Of a stretch of 64,000 nt of DNA, positions 1 through 8,069 are shown piece by piece; position 1 is the first letter of the stretch; the number at the start of each line of letters is the position of its first letter. The stretch is from Erythrobacter sp. YJ-T3-07 (GTDB lineage Bacteria; Pseudomonadota; Alphaproteobacteria; Sphingomonadales; Sphingomonadaceae): contig NZ_JAEAGP010000001.1 of NCBI RefSeq assembly GCF_015999305.1, positions 1,674,001-1,738,000 on the forward strand, given 5' to 3'. Position numbers and translations under genes: made by a program. The notes under the pieces were generated by a model. That model was not told where the DNA came from. It was given only the letters and a program-made list of their open reading frames with translations, and did not search any database.

Positions 1-161
1 TAATCGAGCAGGGTTTCGAACCAGACGAGGTCTTCCTCGCCCCATTCGGCGTGGTAGCGGTCGAAATAGCCGCCGATCATGTAATCGGCTTCACGCGTGC
101 CACGGTGCCAGGCGCGGAACTTGGCACGGGCGAGGCGGGATTCGAAGCTGGGGGAGGTCAT
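1..161 (-). CDS. sdhE: Succinate dehydrogenase assembly factor SdhE, 3' end cut by the window edge
   Basis: The first 53 codons are visible, read from an ATG at 161 on the minus strand; the C-terminus lies beyond the window. The translation carries the SdhE/YgfY signature: an RGTREADYMIGGYF segment (the conserved RG..E motif used to contact the flavoprotein) followed by WGEEDLVWFETLLD. The known family role is to promote covalent FAD attachment to succinate dehydrogenase in the cytoplasm. It lies divergent from recG, separated by about 150 bp holding a palindromic repeat. Family assignment is firm; nothing can be said about the missing half. Confidence 0.85.
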   Translation of the reverse strand, partial: MTSPSFESRLARAKFRAWHRGTREADYMIGGYFDRYHAEWGEEDLVWFETLLD

Positions 162-190
162 GGGGAGGCTCTAGCCATTATCTCTCCCTT

Positions 191-280
191 CGTCATCCCT
201 GCGCAGGCAGGGATCCAGATGACGCCCGTGGCTCGCGATATCGACAGCTTATCCGGACCCCTGCCTGCGCAGGGGTGACG
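191..280. repeat. Palindromic intergenic repeat, family R1, copy 1
   Basis: Two arms (191-218 and 253-280) are inverted copies of each other with about four mismatches in 28 bases. Each arm is itself a short hairpin built around CCCTGC/GCAGGG. The outer ends read CGTCA and TGACG. Related copies occur at 59282-59369 and 60842-60925. It sits between the divergent starts of sdhE and recG. The layout resembles a REP/BIME-type element; mobility or function is not shown by the sequence. Confidence 0.8.
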
Positions 281-310
281 ACCAGATTTGAGGTGGGGTA
301 GGGATCGGCC

Positions 311-2374
311 ATGCGGCCCGAAATCCTCAACCCCCTGTTTGCCGAGGTCGACACGCTCGACGGTGTCGGGCCCAAGCTGAAGAAGCCGCTGGAAAAGCTG
401 CGCTGCACGCGCGTGCGCGACGTTGCCTATCACTGGCCCGACCGCTTCGTGACCCGCCGCCCGGTCGAAACGCTCGACGAGGCGGGCGAGGGCGAGCAGA
501 TCATCATCGCGCTCACCGTGACCGAGCATCGCTCCGGTGCCTCGCGCCGCGCGCCCTATCGCGTGCTGGCGACCGACAGCGCGGGCAACGTCCTCGCGCT
601 GACCTTCTTCGGGCGCGCTTCCTACACTGCGAAAAAGCAGCTGCCCGTCGGCGAGAAGCGCCGCGTGGCGGGCAAGCTGGAGCGGTATGGCGACATGCTC
701 CAGATGGTCCACCCGGACCATGTTCTCACGATGGAGGACGCCGCGCTCGGCCAGATGCGTGAGCCGGTCTACAGCCTCGCCGAAGGGCTCACCCAGCCGC
801 GCATGGCGAGCCTCGCCGCGCAGGCGCTGGAGAAACTGCCCGACCTGCCCGAATGGATCGAGCCGGGCATGTTCGCGCAGCAGAAATGGCCCGCCTGGGC
901 CGACGCGTTGCGCAGCGTGCACGCGCGCGATGACGAGACCGCGAAGGACCGGCTCGCCTATGACGAACTGCTCGCCAATGCGCTGGCGCTTCAACTGGTG
1001 CGGGCGGATAACCGGCGCAAGCGGGGGCGTGCGCTCGCGGGCGACGGGCATCTGCGCGACAAGCTGCAACTGCCGTTTCCGCTGACCGGCGCGCAGGAGC
1101 GTTCGATCCGCGAGATCGAGGGCGATCTGGCGCAGGACGCGCCCATGCTGCGGCTGCTGCAGGGCGATGTCGGCGCTGGCAAGACGGTGGTGGCGCTGCA
1201 CGCGATGCTGGTCGCGGTGGAGGCGGGCGCGCAGGCCGCGCTGCTCGCCCCGACCGAGATCCTCGCGCGGCAGCATTTCGAGACCCTGCGCGAGATGGCG
1301 CGGCCCACCGGCGTGGAGGTCGCGTTGCTGACGGGGCGCGACAAGGGCCGGGCGCGCGAGAGCATCCTGATGGGGCTGATGGATGGCAGCATCCAGATCG
1401 TGGTCGGCACGCACGCGATCTTTCAGGAGGCGGTGCAATATCGCGACCTCGGGCTGGTCGTGGTGGACGAACAGCACCGCTTCGGGGTCTCGCAACGCCT
1501 CCAGATGGCGGGGAAGGGCAGGCGTCCGCCGCACACGCTTTCGATGACCGCCACGCCGATCCCGCGCACGCTGACGCTCGCCAACTACGGCGAGATGGAG
1601 GTCAGCCGGCTGGACGAACTGCCGCCGGGCCGACAGGCGATCGACACGCGCGTGGTCGGGATGGATCGCCTGCCCGAAGTGGTCGAGGCGGTCGGGCGCC
1701 ATCTCGCGAGCGGGCAGCAGGCTTACTGGGTGTGCCCGATGGTCCGCGATGAAGAGGGCATGGAGAAGGCCGCCGCCGAGCAGCGCTACGCAGCGCTCAA
1801 GGCCCGGTTCGATGACGATGCCGTGGTGATGGTCCACGGCCAGCTCGACCCCGAGGTGAAGGACGCCGCAATGGCGCGCTTCGCCAGCGGACAGGCAAAG
1901 CTGCTGGTCGCGACCACGGTGATCGAGGTCGGCGTGGATGTGCCCGCCTCGACGCTGATCGTGATCGAGCAGGCGGAAAGCTTCGGCCTTGCCCAGCTCC
2001 ACCAGCTGCGCGGGCGCGTGGGGCGGGGGAGCGAGAAATCGACCTGCCTGCTGCTGCGCGGCAACCAGCTGTCGGAGACCGGCCAGCGCCGCTTGGCCCT
2101 GATGCGCGAGACGCAGGACGGGTTCCGCATTGCCGAGGAAGATCTGGAGCTGCGCGGCGGCGGCGAACTGCTCGGTACGCGCCAGTCGGGCGACACGCCC
2201 TTCCGCATCGCCACGCTCGAACAGATGCAGCGCTTCCTCGACCCGGCGACTGCCGATGCGAAGCTGCTGATGGACCGCGATGCCGGTCTGGAAGGCGAAC
2301 GGGGCGAGGCGGCGCGCGTGCTGCTCTATCTGATGGAGCGCGACATGGGCGTGCGCACGCTGCGGGGCGGTTAG
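311..2374 (+). CDS. recG: ATP-dependent DNA helicase RecG
   Basis: This 687-residue protein is the expected RecG length. The N-terminal wedge/OB domain is followed by a superfamily 2 helicase core: Walker A GDVGAGKT, the DEQH-type motif VVDEQHRFGV, the SMTATPIPRT motif, and the late motif QLRGRVGRG. RecG remodels stalled replication forks and branched recombination intermediates. The ATG at 311 is directly followed by family-typical sequence (LDGVGPKLKKPLEKL). The gene is divergent from sdhE, and its 3' end runs into a palindromic repeat shared with the convergent phosphatase gene. No key residues appear to be missing. Confidence 0.97.
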   Translation: MRPEILNPLFAEVDTLDGVGPKLKKPLEKLRCTRVRDVAYHWPDRFVTRRPVETLDEAGEGEQIIIALTVTEHRSGASRRAPYRVLATDSAGNVLALTFFGRASYTAKKQLPVGEKRRVAGKLERYGDMLQMVHPDHVLTMEDAALGQMREPVYSLAEGLTQPRMASLAAQALEKLPDLPEWIEPGMFAQQKWPAWADALRSVHARDDETAKDRLAYDELLANALALQLVRADNRRKRGRALAGDGHLRDKLQLPFPLTGAQERSIREIEGDLAQDAPMLRLLQGDVGAGKTVVALHAMLVAVEAGAQAALLAPTEILARQHFETLREMARPTGVEVALLTGRDKGRARESILMGLMDGSIQIVVGTHAIFQEAVQYRDLGLVVVDEQHRFGVSQRLQMAGKGRRPPHTLSMTATPIPRTLTLANYGEMEVSRLDELPPGRQAIDTRVVGMDRLPEVVEAVGRHLASGQQAYWVCPMVRDEEGMEKAAAEQRYAALKARFDDDAVVMVHGQLDPEVKDAAMARFASGQAKLLVATTVIEVGVDVPASTLIVIEQAESFGLAQLHQLRGRVGRGSEKSTCLLLRGNQLSETGQRRLALMRETQDGFRIAEEDLELRGGGELLGTRQSGDTPFRIATLEQMQRFLDPATADAKLLMDRDAGLEGERGEAARVLLYLMERDMGVRTLRGG

Positions 2375-2382
2375 CCTTTTCT

Positions 2383-2464
2383 CCCCTCCCCTCGGGGAGG
2401 GGGTGGGGGCTCCAAGCCATCGGCGTCGTACACGCCCACCCAACCTCCCCCTCAAGGGGGAGGA
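2383..2464. repeat. Palindromic repeat, family R4 (CCTCCCC/GGGGAGG), copy 1
   Basis: The whole gap between the convergent ends of recG and the phosphatase gene is made of this element. Its left arm contains a CCCCTCGGGG hairpin and its right arm a CCTCCCCCTCAAGGGGGAGG hairpin, in inverted orientation. A related copy lies at 29411-29494. Because it sits between two gene ends it may act as a two-way terminator, although there is no U tract. Confidence 0.7.
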
Positions 2465-2466
2465 GT

Positions 2467-2937
2467 TCAGTCCCGTTCTGCCAACCGCTCCACCAGCGCC
2501 CGCGCAGCCGCGTCGACATCCTCCCACGTCGCCTCGAACTGCTCCTCGCCATCATGGTACGGGTCCGCGATCGCCGCGCCTTCGCGGCCCGGCACCAGGT
2601 CCATCAGCAGCGAGACATGCGCGCGCGATCCCTCGGGCCGCAACGCCTCGATATTGCGCAGGTTCTGGTGATCCATCGCGAAGATATGCGTGAAGCGGTG
2701 GAAGTCCTCGACCACCAGCTGGCGTCCGGAATAGCCCGAAATGTCGATCCCGTGGCGCGAGGCTTCCTCCACGCTGCGCGGGTCGGGCGGGCTGCCGACG
2801 TGGTAGTCCGCCGTGCCCGCACTGTCCGCCTCGGCGTCAAGCCCGGCCTTGTCCGCAGCGTCGCGAAACGCGGCTTCGGCCAGCGGAGAGCGACAGATAT
2901 TGCCGAGGCAGACGAACAGGATCGCGGGTGTTTCCAT
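2467..2937 (-). CDS. Low-molecular-weight protein-tyrosine-phosphatase
   Basis: The protein has 156 residues, the usual size of this family. The catalytic P-loop CLGNICRSP (C-x5-R-S) lies near the N-terminus, and the general-acid loop DPYHDGEEQF near the C-terminus. Family members dephosphorylate phosphotyrosine, or in a few cases phosphoarginine, on cytoplasmic proteins. I chose the ATG at 2937 because it starts immediately before the conserved PAILFVCLGN strand. An in-frame ATG further upstream at 2988 would add 17 unconserved residues. It converges with recG. The physiological substrate cannot be told from the context. Confidence 0.93.
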   Translation of the reverse strand: METPAILFVCLGNICRSPLAEAAFRDAADKAGLDAEADSAGTADYHVGSPPDPRSVEEASRHGIDISGYSGRQLVVEDFHRFTHIFAMDHQNLRNIEALRPEGSRAHVSLLMDLVPGREGAAIADPYHDGEEQFEATWEDVDAAARALVERLAERD

Positions 2938-3008
2938 GGCCCTGGCGTACTGGACGCACGCCGCGGTGCGCAATAGGGATTGCCGCAAACTAGGGGAACC
3001 ACTCGATC

Positions 3009-4763
3009 ATGAAGCACCTGCTCGCCGCCACCGCACTCGCCCTCACCGTCGCCAGCCCGCTGACCGCCGGCCCGGTCGAGGATTACACCGAACTGCGCGA
3101 AGACGTGTGGCAGGACATGCTCGACGACAATCCCACGCTGGCGACCTCGGTGGGCGACCGGCGCGGCGACGGGCAGCTGGGCGACATGAGCATCGCGGCC
3201 TATGATCGCAACGTCGCCGAAGACCGGGCCTTCCTCGCCCGGCTCAACGTCATCGAGGAGAGCGCTCTGCCCGAGGATTTGCGGGTGGACTACGCGATCC
3301 TCAAGTCCTCGCTCGAAGACGGGATCGAGGGCGCGCAGTTCGACCAGACCCGCTACGTCCTGTTCACCAATCGCGGAGGCTGGTTCAGCTGGATCGCGTC
3401 GCTGCCCTACAGCTCCCCGCTGTTCACCAAAGCCGATTACGAAAGCTATGTCGCGCGGCTCGAAGCCTATGGCGCGCAGAACGAAGCCGGGATCGCCCGT
3501 AGTCGCGAGGCGGTGGCGCGCGGGCTGACGCAGGCGTGCGGGCCGATGGAGGGCTTCGAGGACCAGATCACCGGGCAGATGGCGGACAGCCCCGAAGAAT
3601 CGGGCTTCTGGCGTCCGTTCGAAAAGCGCCCCTCCACCATCTCGGAAGCCGACTGGGCAGCCTTGCAGGCCCGCGCCCGTGCCGCGCTGACCGATGTGGT
3701 GTTCCCCGCCTACGAAGACTTCCTCAGCTTTTACACCGAGGAATACGCGCCAAAATGCCGCACCGGCCTGCCCGGTGTCGCCGAAACCGCCGATGGCGAT
3801 GACTACTACGCCTACCGCGTCCGCAGCTTCACCACGACCGACATGACGCCGGACCAGATTCACCAGCTGGGCCTGTCCGAAGTCGCGCGCATCCGGGCGG
3901 AGATGGTCGAGGTCGCGAAGGAAGCAGGGTTCGACAGCCGCGAGGCCTTCATCGAACACCTGCGTACCGACCCGCAATACTACATGACCGACGAGGACGA
4001 GTACCTGCGGTACGCCGCCGCGCTCGCCAAGCACATCGACGGCTGGCTGCCCAAGCTGTTCGGCACGCTGCCGCGCCTGCCCTATACCGTTCTTCCGATT
4101 CCCGCCGCGCAGGCACCTGGCAATACCACCGCCTATTACGAGCCCGGCTCGGCGGAGACCGGGCAGGCGGGCATCTACCGCGTCAACCTGACCGAGCTGG
4201 ACCAGCGCCCCTTGTGGGAGCTGCCCGCGCTGGGTGTGCATGAGGCGGTGCCGGGGCATCACCTGCAGATCGCGTTGCAGCAGGAGCTCGACCTCCATCC
4301 GCTGCGCCGCAACGGCACCTTCTTCACCGCCTTCGTCGAGGGGTGGGGCCTCTATTCCGAACGGCTCGGGATCGAGATGGGGCTGTACGATACCCCGGCC
4401 AAGCAGATGGGGCGGCTGAGCTACGAAATGTGGCGTGCCACCCGGCTGGTGGTTGATACCGGCATCCACTCCAAGGGCTGGACCAAGAGCCAAGCGGTCA
4501 CCTTCATGACCGACAACACCGCGCTTTCGGCGGCGAATATTGACGCCGAGGTCAACCGTTACATCACCTGGCCGGGACAGGCGCTGGCGTACAAGATCGG
4601 CGAGCTGAAGATTCGCGAACTGCGAGCCCGTGCCGAAGAGGCGCTGGGCGACAGGTTCGACCTGCGTGCCTTCCACGATGCGGTGCTGGAAAACGGCGCG
4701 GTCCCGCTGGATGTGCTGGAAGAGCATATCGACCGCTGGATCGCGGAGCAGGGGGAGGGCTGA
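3009..4763 (+). CDS. DUF885 family protein, predicted exported metallopeptidase-like
   Basis: The protein has 584 residues with a clear N-terminal signal peptide (MKHLLAATALALTVASPLTAG), so it is likely periplasmic. The C-terminal half carries the DUF885 hallmark HEAVPGHH around residue 411, a zinc-ligand-like HExxxGHH arrangement, followed by EGWGLYSE, where the second glutamate would act as the third ligand. Members are thought to be peptidases or carboxypeptidases, but the activity of this one is inferred only. It is a single gene, divergent from the phosphatase, and is followed by an inverted repeat. Confidence 0.85.
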   Translation: MKHLLAATALALTVASPLTAGPVEDYTELREDVWQDMLDDNPTLATSVGDRRGDGQLGDMSIAAYDRNVAEDRAFLARLNVIEESALPEDLRVDYAILKSSLEDGIEGAQFDQTRYVLFTNRGGWFSWIASLPYSSPLFTKADYESYVARLEAYGAQNEAGIARSREAVARGLTQACGPMEGFEDQITGQMADSPEESGFWRPFEKRPSTISEADWAALQARARAALTDVVFPAYEDFLSFYTEEYAPKCRTGLPGVAETADGDDYYAYRVRSFTTTDMTPDQIHQLGLSEVARIRAEMVEVAKEAGFDSREAFIEHLRTDPQYYMTDEDEYLRYAAALAKHIDGWLPKLFGTLPRLPYTVLPIPAAQAPGNTTAYYEPGSAETGQAGIYRVNLTELDQRPLWELPALGVHEAVPGHHLQIALQQELDLHPLRRNGTFFTAFVEGWGLYSERLGIEMGLYDTPAKQMGRLSYEMWRATRLVVDTGIHSKGWTKSQAVTFMTDNTALSAANIDAEVNRYITWPGQALAYKIGELKIRELRARAEEALGDRFDLRAFHDAVLENGAVPLDVLEEHIDRWIAEQGEG

Positions 4764-4801
4764 CCCTCAAACTTCGTCATTGCTAGTGGTCAGAAGTCCG
4801 C

Positions 4802-4872
4802 TCGTCCTGAGCTTGTCGAAGGGCGTGCGGGGGCGCGGCGTTGCGGTTCGCGCTTCGACAAGCTCAGCACGA
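4802..4872. repeat. Inverted repeat family R2 (CCTGAGCTTGTCGAAG)
   Basis: The left arm begins TCGTCCTGAGCTTGTCGAAG and the right arm ends with the inverted copy CTTCGACAAGCTCAGCACGA, about 21 of 23 positions complementary, separated by roughly 25 bases. This sequence type is a widespread short palindromic repeat in alphaproteobacterial genomes, as I recall it. It separates the convergent ends of the DUF885 gene and the UbiB-type kinase gene and could also terminate transcription. Confidence 0.8.
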
Positions 4873-4887
4873 ACGGGGTTTCTTCGC

Positions 4888-6234
4888 TCAGCTCAAGTCC
4901 GCAGTCCGCTCCAGTACGTCGCGCACGATGGCGTGGATGTTCACCACCGCGCCGATCCGCGCGCCGAGCAGTGCGGTGCCGCTGACCTTGCGCTGGACGA
5001 ACAAAGTCTCGGCGGGCGGGATGTGCCAGATCGACTTGTCCTGCGCGATGGCGAAGCCTTCGTCGCGCAGCGCGGGCACGAAGCCGCGGTCGCCGAAGTC
5101 GAACGGCGCATCCTTGGCCATTTCGCCGAGGATGATGTCGATCATCCGGTCGATCGCCTCGCCGTGCTTGTCGACGACGGCGGGGGACATGAACTGCGCA
5201 TCGATAGCCGCCTGACGAACGCCGGCATGGTCGCGGTCGAGCCCGGCGCGCAGCAGGTTGCGATAGGATTGCTGCACCTCGCGGTCGACCTCGCGCGTCG
5301 CTCCGAAATCGAGCAGCACGATCTTCCGGTCGCCCTCACGGTAGCGGTAGTTGGCGAAATTGGGGTCGGTCTGCATCAGGCCCCATTCGAACAGCTCGCG
5401 CGCGACCAGTTCGATCACTTCCGCGAAAACGCTGTCGCGCACCTCCTGCGGCTGGTCGCCAAGCTGTTCGACCGGGCGGCCTTCCTCGTAACTCATCGCC
5501 AGAATGCGGTCGCGGGTCAGCTCTTCGTCGAGCGTCGGCACCACGAAGGCATCGTGCCCGGCGAGCAGCTCGCCATAGCGCTGCATCATCCGCCCTTCGC
5601 GGCGGTAGTCGGCTTCCTCGTGCAACTGTTCCTTTGCCGCAGCCAGCAGCGGAGCGATGTCGAGTTCCTTGGGCAGCAGCCCGGTTACGCGCAGCAGAGT
5701 GGCGACGTTGTCGACGTCGGAATCGATGCTCCGTGCGACGCCGGGATATTGCACCTTGATGGCGAGCGTTCGCCCGTCGCGGGTCAGCGCGCGGTGAACC
5801 TGGCCGATGCTCGCCGCGGCGATGGGGCGCGGTTCGAAGCGGCGGAAGTTCTTGCGCCACTCGCTGCCCCATTCCTCGGCCAGCACCTTGTCGAGCTGGC
5901 GCGGGGGCATGAAGTCCGCGTTATCGCGCAGTTTGGCGAGGATTTCGGACAGCTCCGGGGGCAGGGCATCGCCCGCGTCCATCGAGAGCATCTGCCCCAT
6001 CTTCATCGCCGCGCCGCGCAGGTGCGACAGGCGCTCGGTCAGGCGGCCAATATTCCCGGGAGTAAGAACCAGATCGTTCATCCGCACCCGCTCGCCCGAA
6101 GCGACGCGGCGCGCGCCCTCGGCCAGCATTCCGCCGGCGACACCGCCGGCGAGCCGGCCGAAGCCGCTCAGTCTTCCGATCCGGGACGAAGGGACCGCGC
6201 GATGGCGACCCTTCGCGTCATCCTCCCGCGCCAT
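4888..6234 (-). CDS. ABC1/AarF/UbiB family atypical kinase
   Basis: The 448-residue protein has the UbiB/ADCK marks: the KxGQ motif (RGAAMKMGQMLS, near residue 78), the alanine-rich nucleotide loop AAASIGQVHRA, the strand lysine LAIKVQYPGV, a QTDPNFAN segment at the HxDPxxxN position, and the metal-binding LLDFGATREV. Members are atypical ATPases linked to ubiquinone synthesis or isoprenoid-lipid handling at the membrane. No C-terminal transmembrane pair is obvious, so it resembles the soluble ABC1 branch rather than UbiB itself. It is followed on the same strand by no close partner, and the Pmp3-type gene lies just upstream. Confidence 0.88.
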   Translation of the reverse strand: MAREDDAKGRHRAVPSSRIGRLSGFGRLAGGVAGGMLAEGARRVASGERVRMNDLVLTPGNIGRLTERLSHLRGAAMKMGQMLSMDAGDALPPELSEILAKLRDNADFMPPRQLDKVLAEEWGSEWRKNFRRFEPRPIAAASIGQVHRALTRDGRTLAIKVQYPGVARSIDSDVDNVATLLRVTGLLPKELDIAPLLAAAKEQLHEEADYRREGRMMQRYGELLAGHDAFVVPTLDEELTRDRILAMSYEEGRPVEQLGDQPQEVRDSVFAEVIELVARELFEWGLMQTDPNFANYRYREGDRKIVLLDFGATREVDREVQQSYRNLLRAGLDRDHAGVRQAAIDAQFMSPAVVDKHGEAIDRMIDIILGEMAKDAPFDFGDRGFVPALRDEGFAIAQDKSIWHIPPAETLFVQRKVSGTALLGARIGAVVNIHAIVRDVLERTADLS

Positions 6235-6238
6235 GGCC

Positions 6239-6394
6239 TTAGGCGTAGTTCACGTAGAGCGAGTAGATCAGGCCGGGCACATAGAAGATCAGCGTCAGGA
6301 CGAGACTGATGAGGAATTGCGTGCCGAGCCCGTGCTTGAGCGCGACGCCCAGCGGCGGAAGCAGGATCGTGGCGATGAGGATGATGATAGGCAT
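6239..6394 (-). CDS. YqaE/Pmp3 family small membrane protein (UPF0057)
   Basis: This 51-residue peptide is almost entirely two transmembrane helices (PIIILIATILLPPLGVAL and FLISLVLTLIFYVPGLIYSL), with the PPLGVAL and IPG/VPG-type signatures of the Pmp3 family. The ATG at 6394 is preceded by AAGGAG at good spacing, which decides it over an upstream ATG at 6421. Homologues affect membrane potential and salt tolerance. It precedes the ABC1 kinase gene on the same strand with a 4 bp gap, so the two are probably co-transcribed. Confidence 0.9.
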   Translation of the reverse strand: MPIIILIATILLPPLGVALKHGLGTQFLISLVLTLIFYVPGLIYSLYVNYA

Positions 6395-6489
6395 GTAAGA
6401 AACTCTCCTTTGCCTGATCAACCGCGCCTGAACCTGCCTGTTCCGGGCGAATGTGCAGAATGGCCGCCTTGCAAAAAGAGCTGCTTAGC

Positions 6490-7989
6490 TCACGACGTGG
6501 CGGCTGCGTCCGCCAGATCTTCCAGCCCGACCACGATGATCGTACGCCCGCCGCCAAACTCTTCGCGCACCACGATCAGGCCCTGCCGCTCCATATGCTC
6601 CAGCAGGCGGCGGATGCGGCTGGGCGAGGATGTGCCGTAGACGCGCGCAAGCTCGTCCTCGTCGGGCGCGGACGCACCCCGCGCGACCGACACCGCCAGC
6701 GCGAGATAGGGGGCGAGCACGTCCTCGGGGACGGCTTGCGAGAGCTCTTCGATCGTCTCGCGCAGCTTTTCCGGCAGCTCGTGCAGGCCCGCGGCGGCGA
6801 AGGCGAACAAGCGGCGGAATTCGAGCATGTCGACATGCGCGCTCGGCACGCCCTGCTGGCGGCAGCGCTGCGCGAAATTGCGAAACAGCGCGGCTGAAGA
6901 CTGGAAGGTCGCGCCTTCCTCCGCCGCCAGCTCCACGATGACCCGGGTGAGGGCGGCTTCCTTGTCCTGCGGTGAGGCTGGTGCCTGATCCTCGGGCGAG
7001 GATGCATCACCCGCCGTGTACTCGCCGGTCTCGCTACGCTGCGCCTGCTCGGCGGCGCGCGCGGTGATCGCCTGCTCCAGATCGGCGGGCTTCGGCGGGG
7101 GAGGGGGCGGCGGCGCGGGCTTGGCGGCTTCCTCCGCCAGTTCGGAATGGAGCAGCGCCTCCAGATCCTCGCCCGAGGCCTGGGGCAGCGGCATCAGACC
7201 CTCGGCGGCGTTCTTGCCGCCGGTGCGCACATCGCCGATATGCACCGCGACCGGGCGGCGGCTGATCGCGGGGCCGAGGCCGAGGAAATGGCCGCGCTGC
7301 AGATCGCGGATGCGCTCAGCCTGCCGCCGGTCCATCCCCAGCAGATCGGCGGCGCGCTGCATGTCGATGTCGAGGAAGGTGCGCCCCATCAGGAAGTTGG
7401 AGGCTTCCGCCGCGACATTCTTGGCCAGCTTGGCGAGCCGCTGCGTCGCCACGATTCCCGCCAGACCGCGCTTGCGGCCGCGGCACATCAGGTTGGTCAT
7501 CGCCGACAGCGTCATCCGGCGCGTGTCCTCGGCCAGCTCGCCCGCAGCGGCAGGCGCGAACATCTGCGCCTCGTCGACCACCACCAGCACGGGATACCAA
7601 TGCTCGCGCGGGGCATCGAACAGCGCGGTGAGAAACAATGCGGCGCAGCGAATCTGCTGTTCCACCTCCAGCTCGTCGAGCGCGAGCACGACCGAGACGC
7701 GGTGCTGGCGCACGCGCCCGGCCAGCGCCTCGATCTCGCGCACCGAATGCGCCGCGCCGTCGATCACGATGTGGTCGAACGCATCGGCCAGGCTGGTGAA
7801 GTCGCCCTCAGGGTCGATCACCACCTGCTGGACGAGCCCGGCCGTCTGTTCGAGCAGGCGGCGCAGCAGGTGCGATTTGCCTGAGCCGGAGTTGCCCTGG
7901 ACGAGCAATCGCGTCGCGAGAAGCTCCTCCACGTCGACGCAAATGCCTTGCCCGGCCGAATCCGTGCCAATTTCGATCTGCGCTTTCAT
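6490..7989 (-). CDS. HerA-like (DUF87) ATPase with C-terminal winged-helix-like region
   Basis: The protein has 499 residues. Walker A GNSGSGKSH appears near residue 30 and Walker B VLVVVDEAQMF near residue 140, followed by an RGRKRGLAGIVATQRLAKL arginine/sensor segment typical of HerA/FtsK-type DUF87 ATPases. The middle is a proline-rich linker (PPPPPPPK). The C-terminus ends in a predicted helix-turn-helix region (YGTSSPSRIRRLLEHMERQGLIVV). The ATG at 7989 is preferred to one 12 codons upstream because it abuts the conserved first strand. No NurA-like partner gene is adjacent, so its role in DNA processing is only inferred. Confidence 0.8.
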   Translation of the reverse strand: MKAQIEIGTDSAGQGICVDVEELLATRLLVQGNSGSGKSHLLRRLLEQTAGLVQQVVIDPEGDFTSLADAFDHIVIDGAAHSVREIEALAGRVRQHRVSVVLALDELEVEQQIRCAALFLTALFDAPREHWYPVLVVVDEAQMFAPAAAGELAEDTRRMTLSAMTNLMCRGRKRGLAGIVATQRLAKLAKNVAAEASNFLMGRTFLDIDMQRAADLLGMDRRQAERIRDLQRGHFLGLGPAISRRPVAVHIGDVRTGGKNAAEGLMPLPQASGEDLEALLHSELAEEAAKPAPPPPPPPKPADLEQAITARAAEQAQRSETGEYTAGDASSPEDQAPASPQDKEAALTRVIVELAAEEGATFQSSAALFRNFAQRCRQQGVPSAHVDMLEFRRLFAFAAAGLHELPEKLRETIEELSQAVPEDVLAPYLALAVSVARGASAPDEDELARVYGTSSPSRIRRLLEHMERQGLIVVREEFGGGRTIIVVGLEDLADAAATS

Positions 7990-8069
7990 ATGCCTCACGA
8001 ATAAGTGACCGCTGGCAAGGCGCAAAGGTGCAACGGGCAGTTATCCCGGCCTGGTTTGCATTCCCGGCG

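Noticed and set aside
158..2527. A 789-codon open frame on the minus strand across recG
   Set aside because: It is antisense to an unmistakable recG; its translation is rich in His, Arg and Ala and shows no known motif. Long antisense frames are expected in DNA of this GC content.
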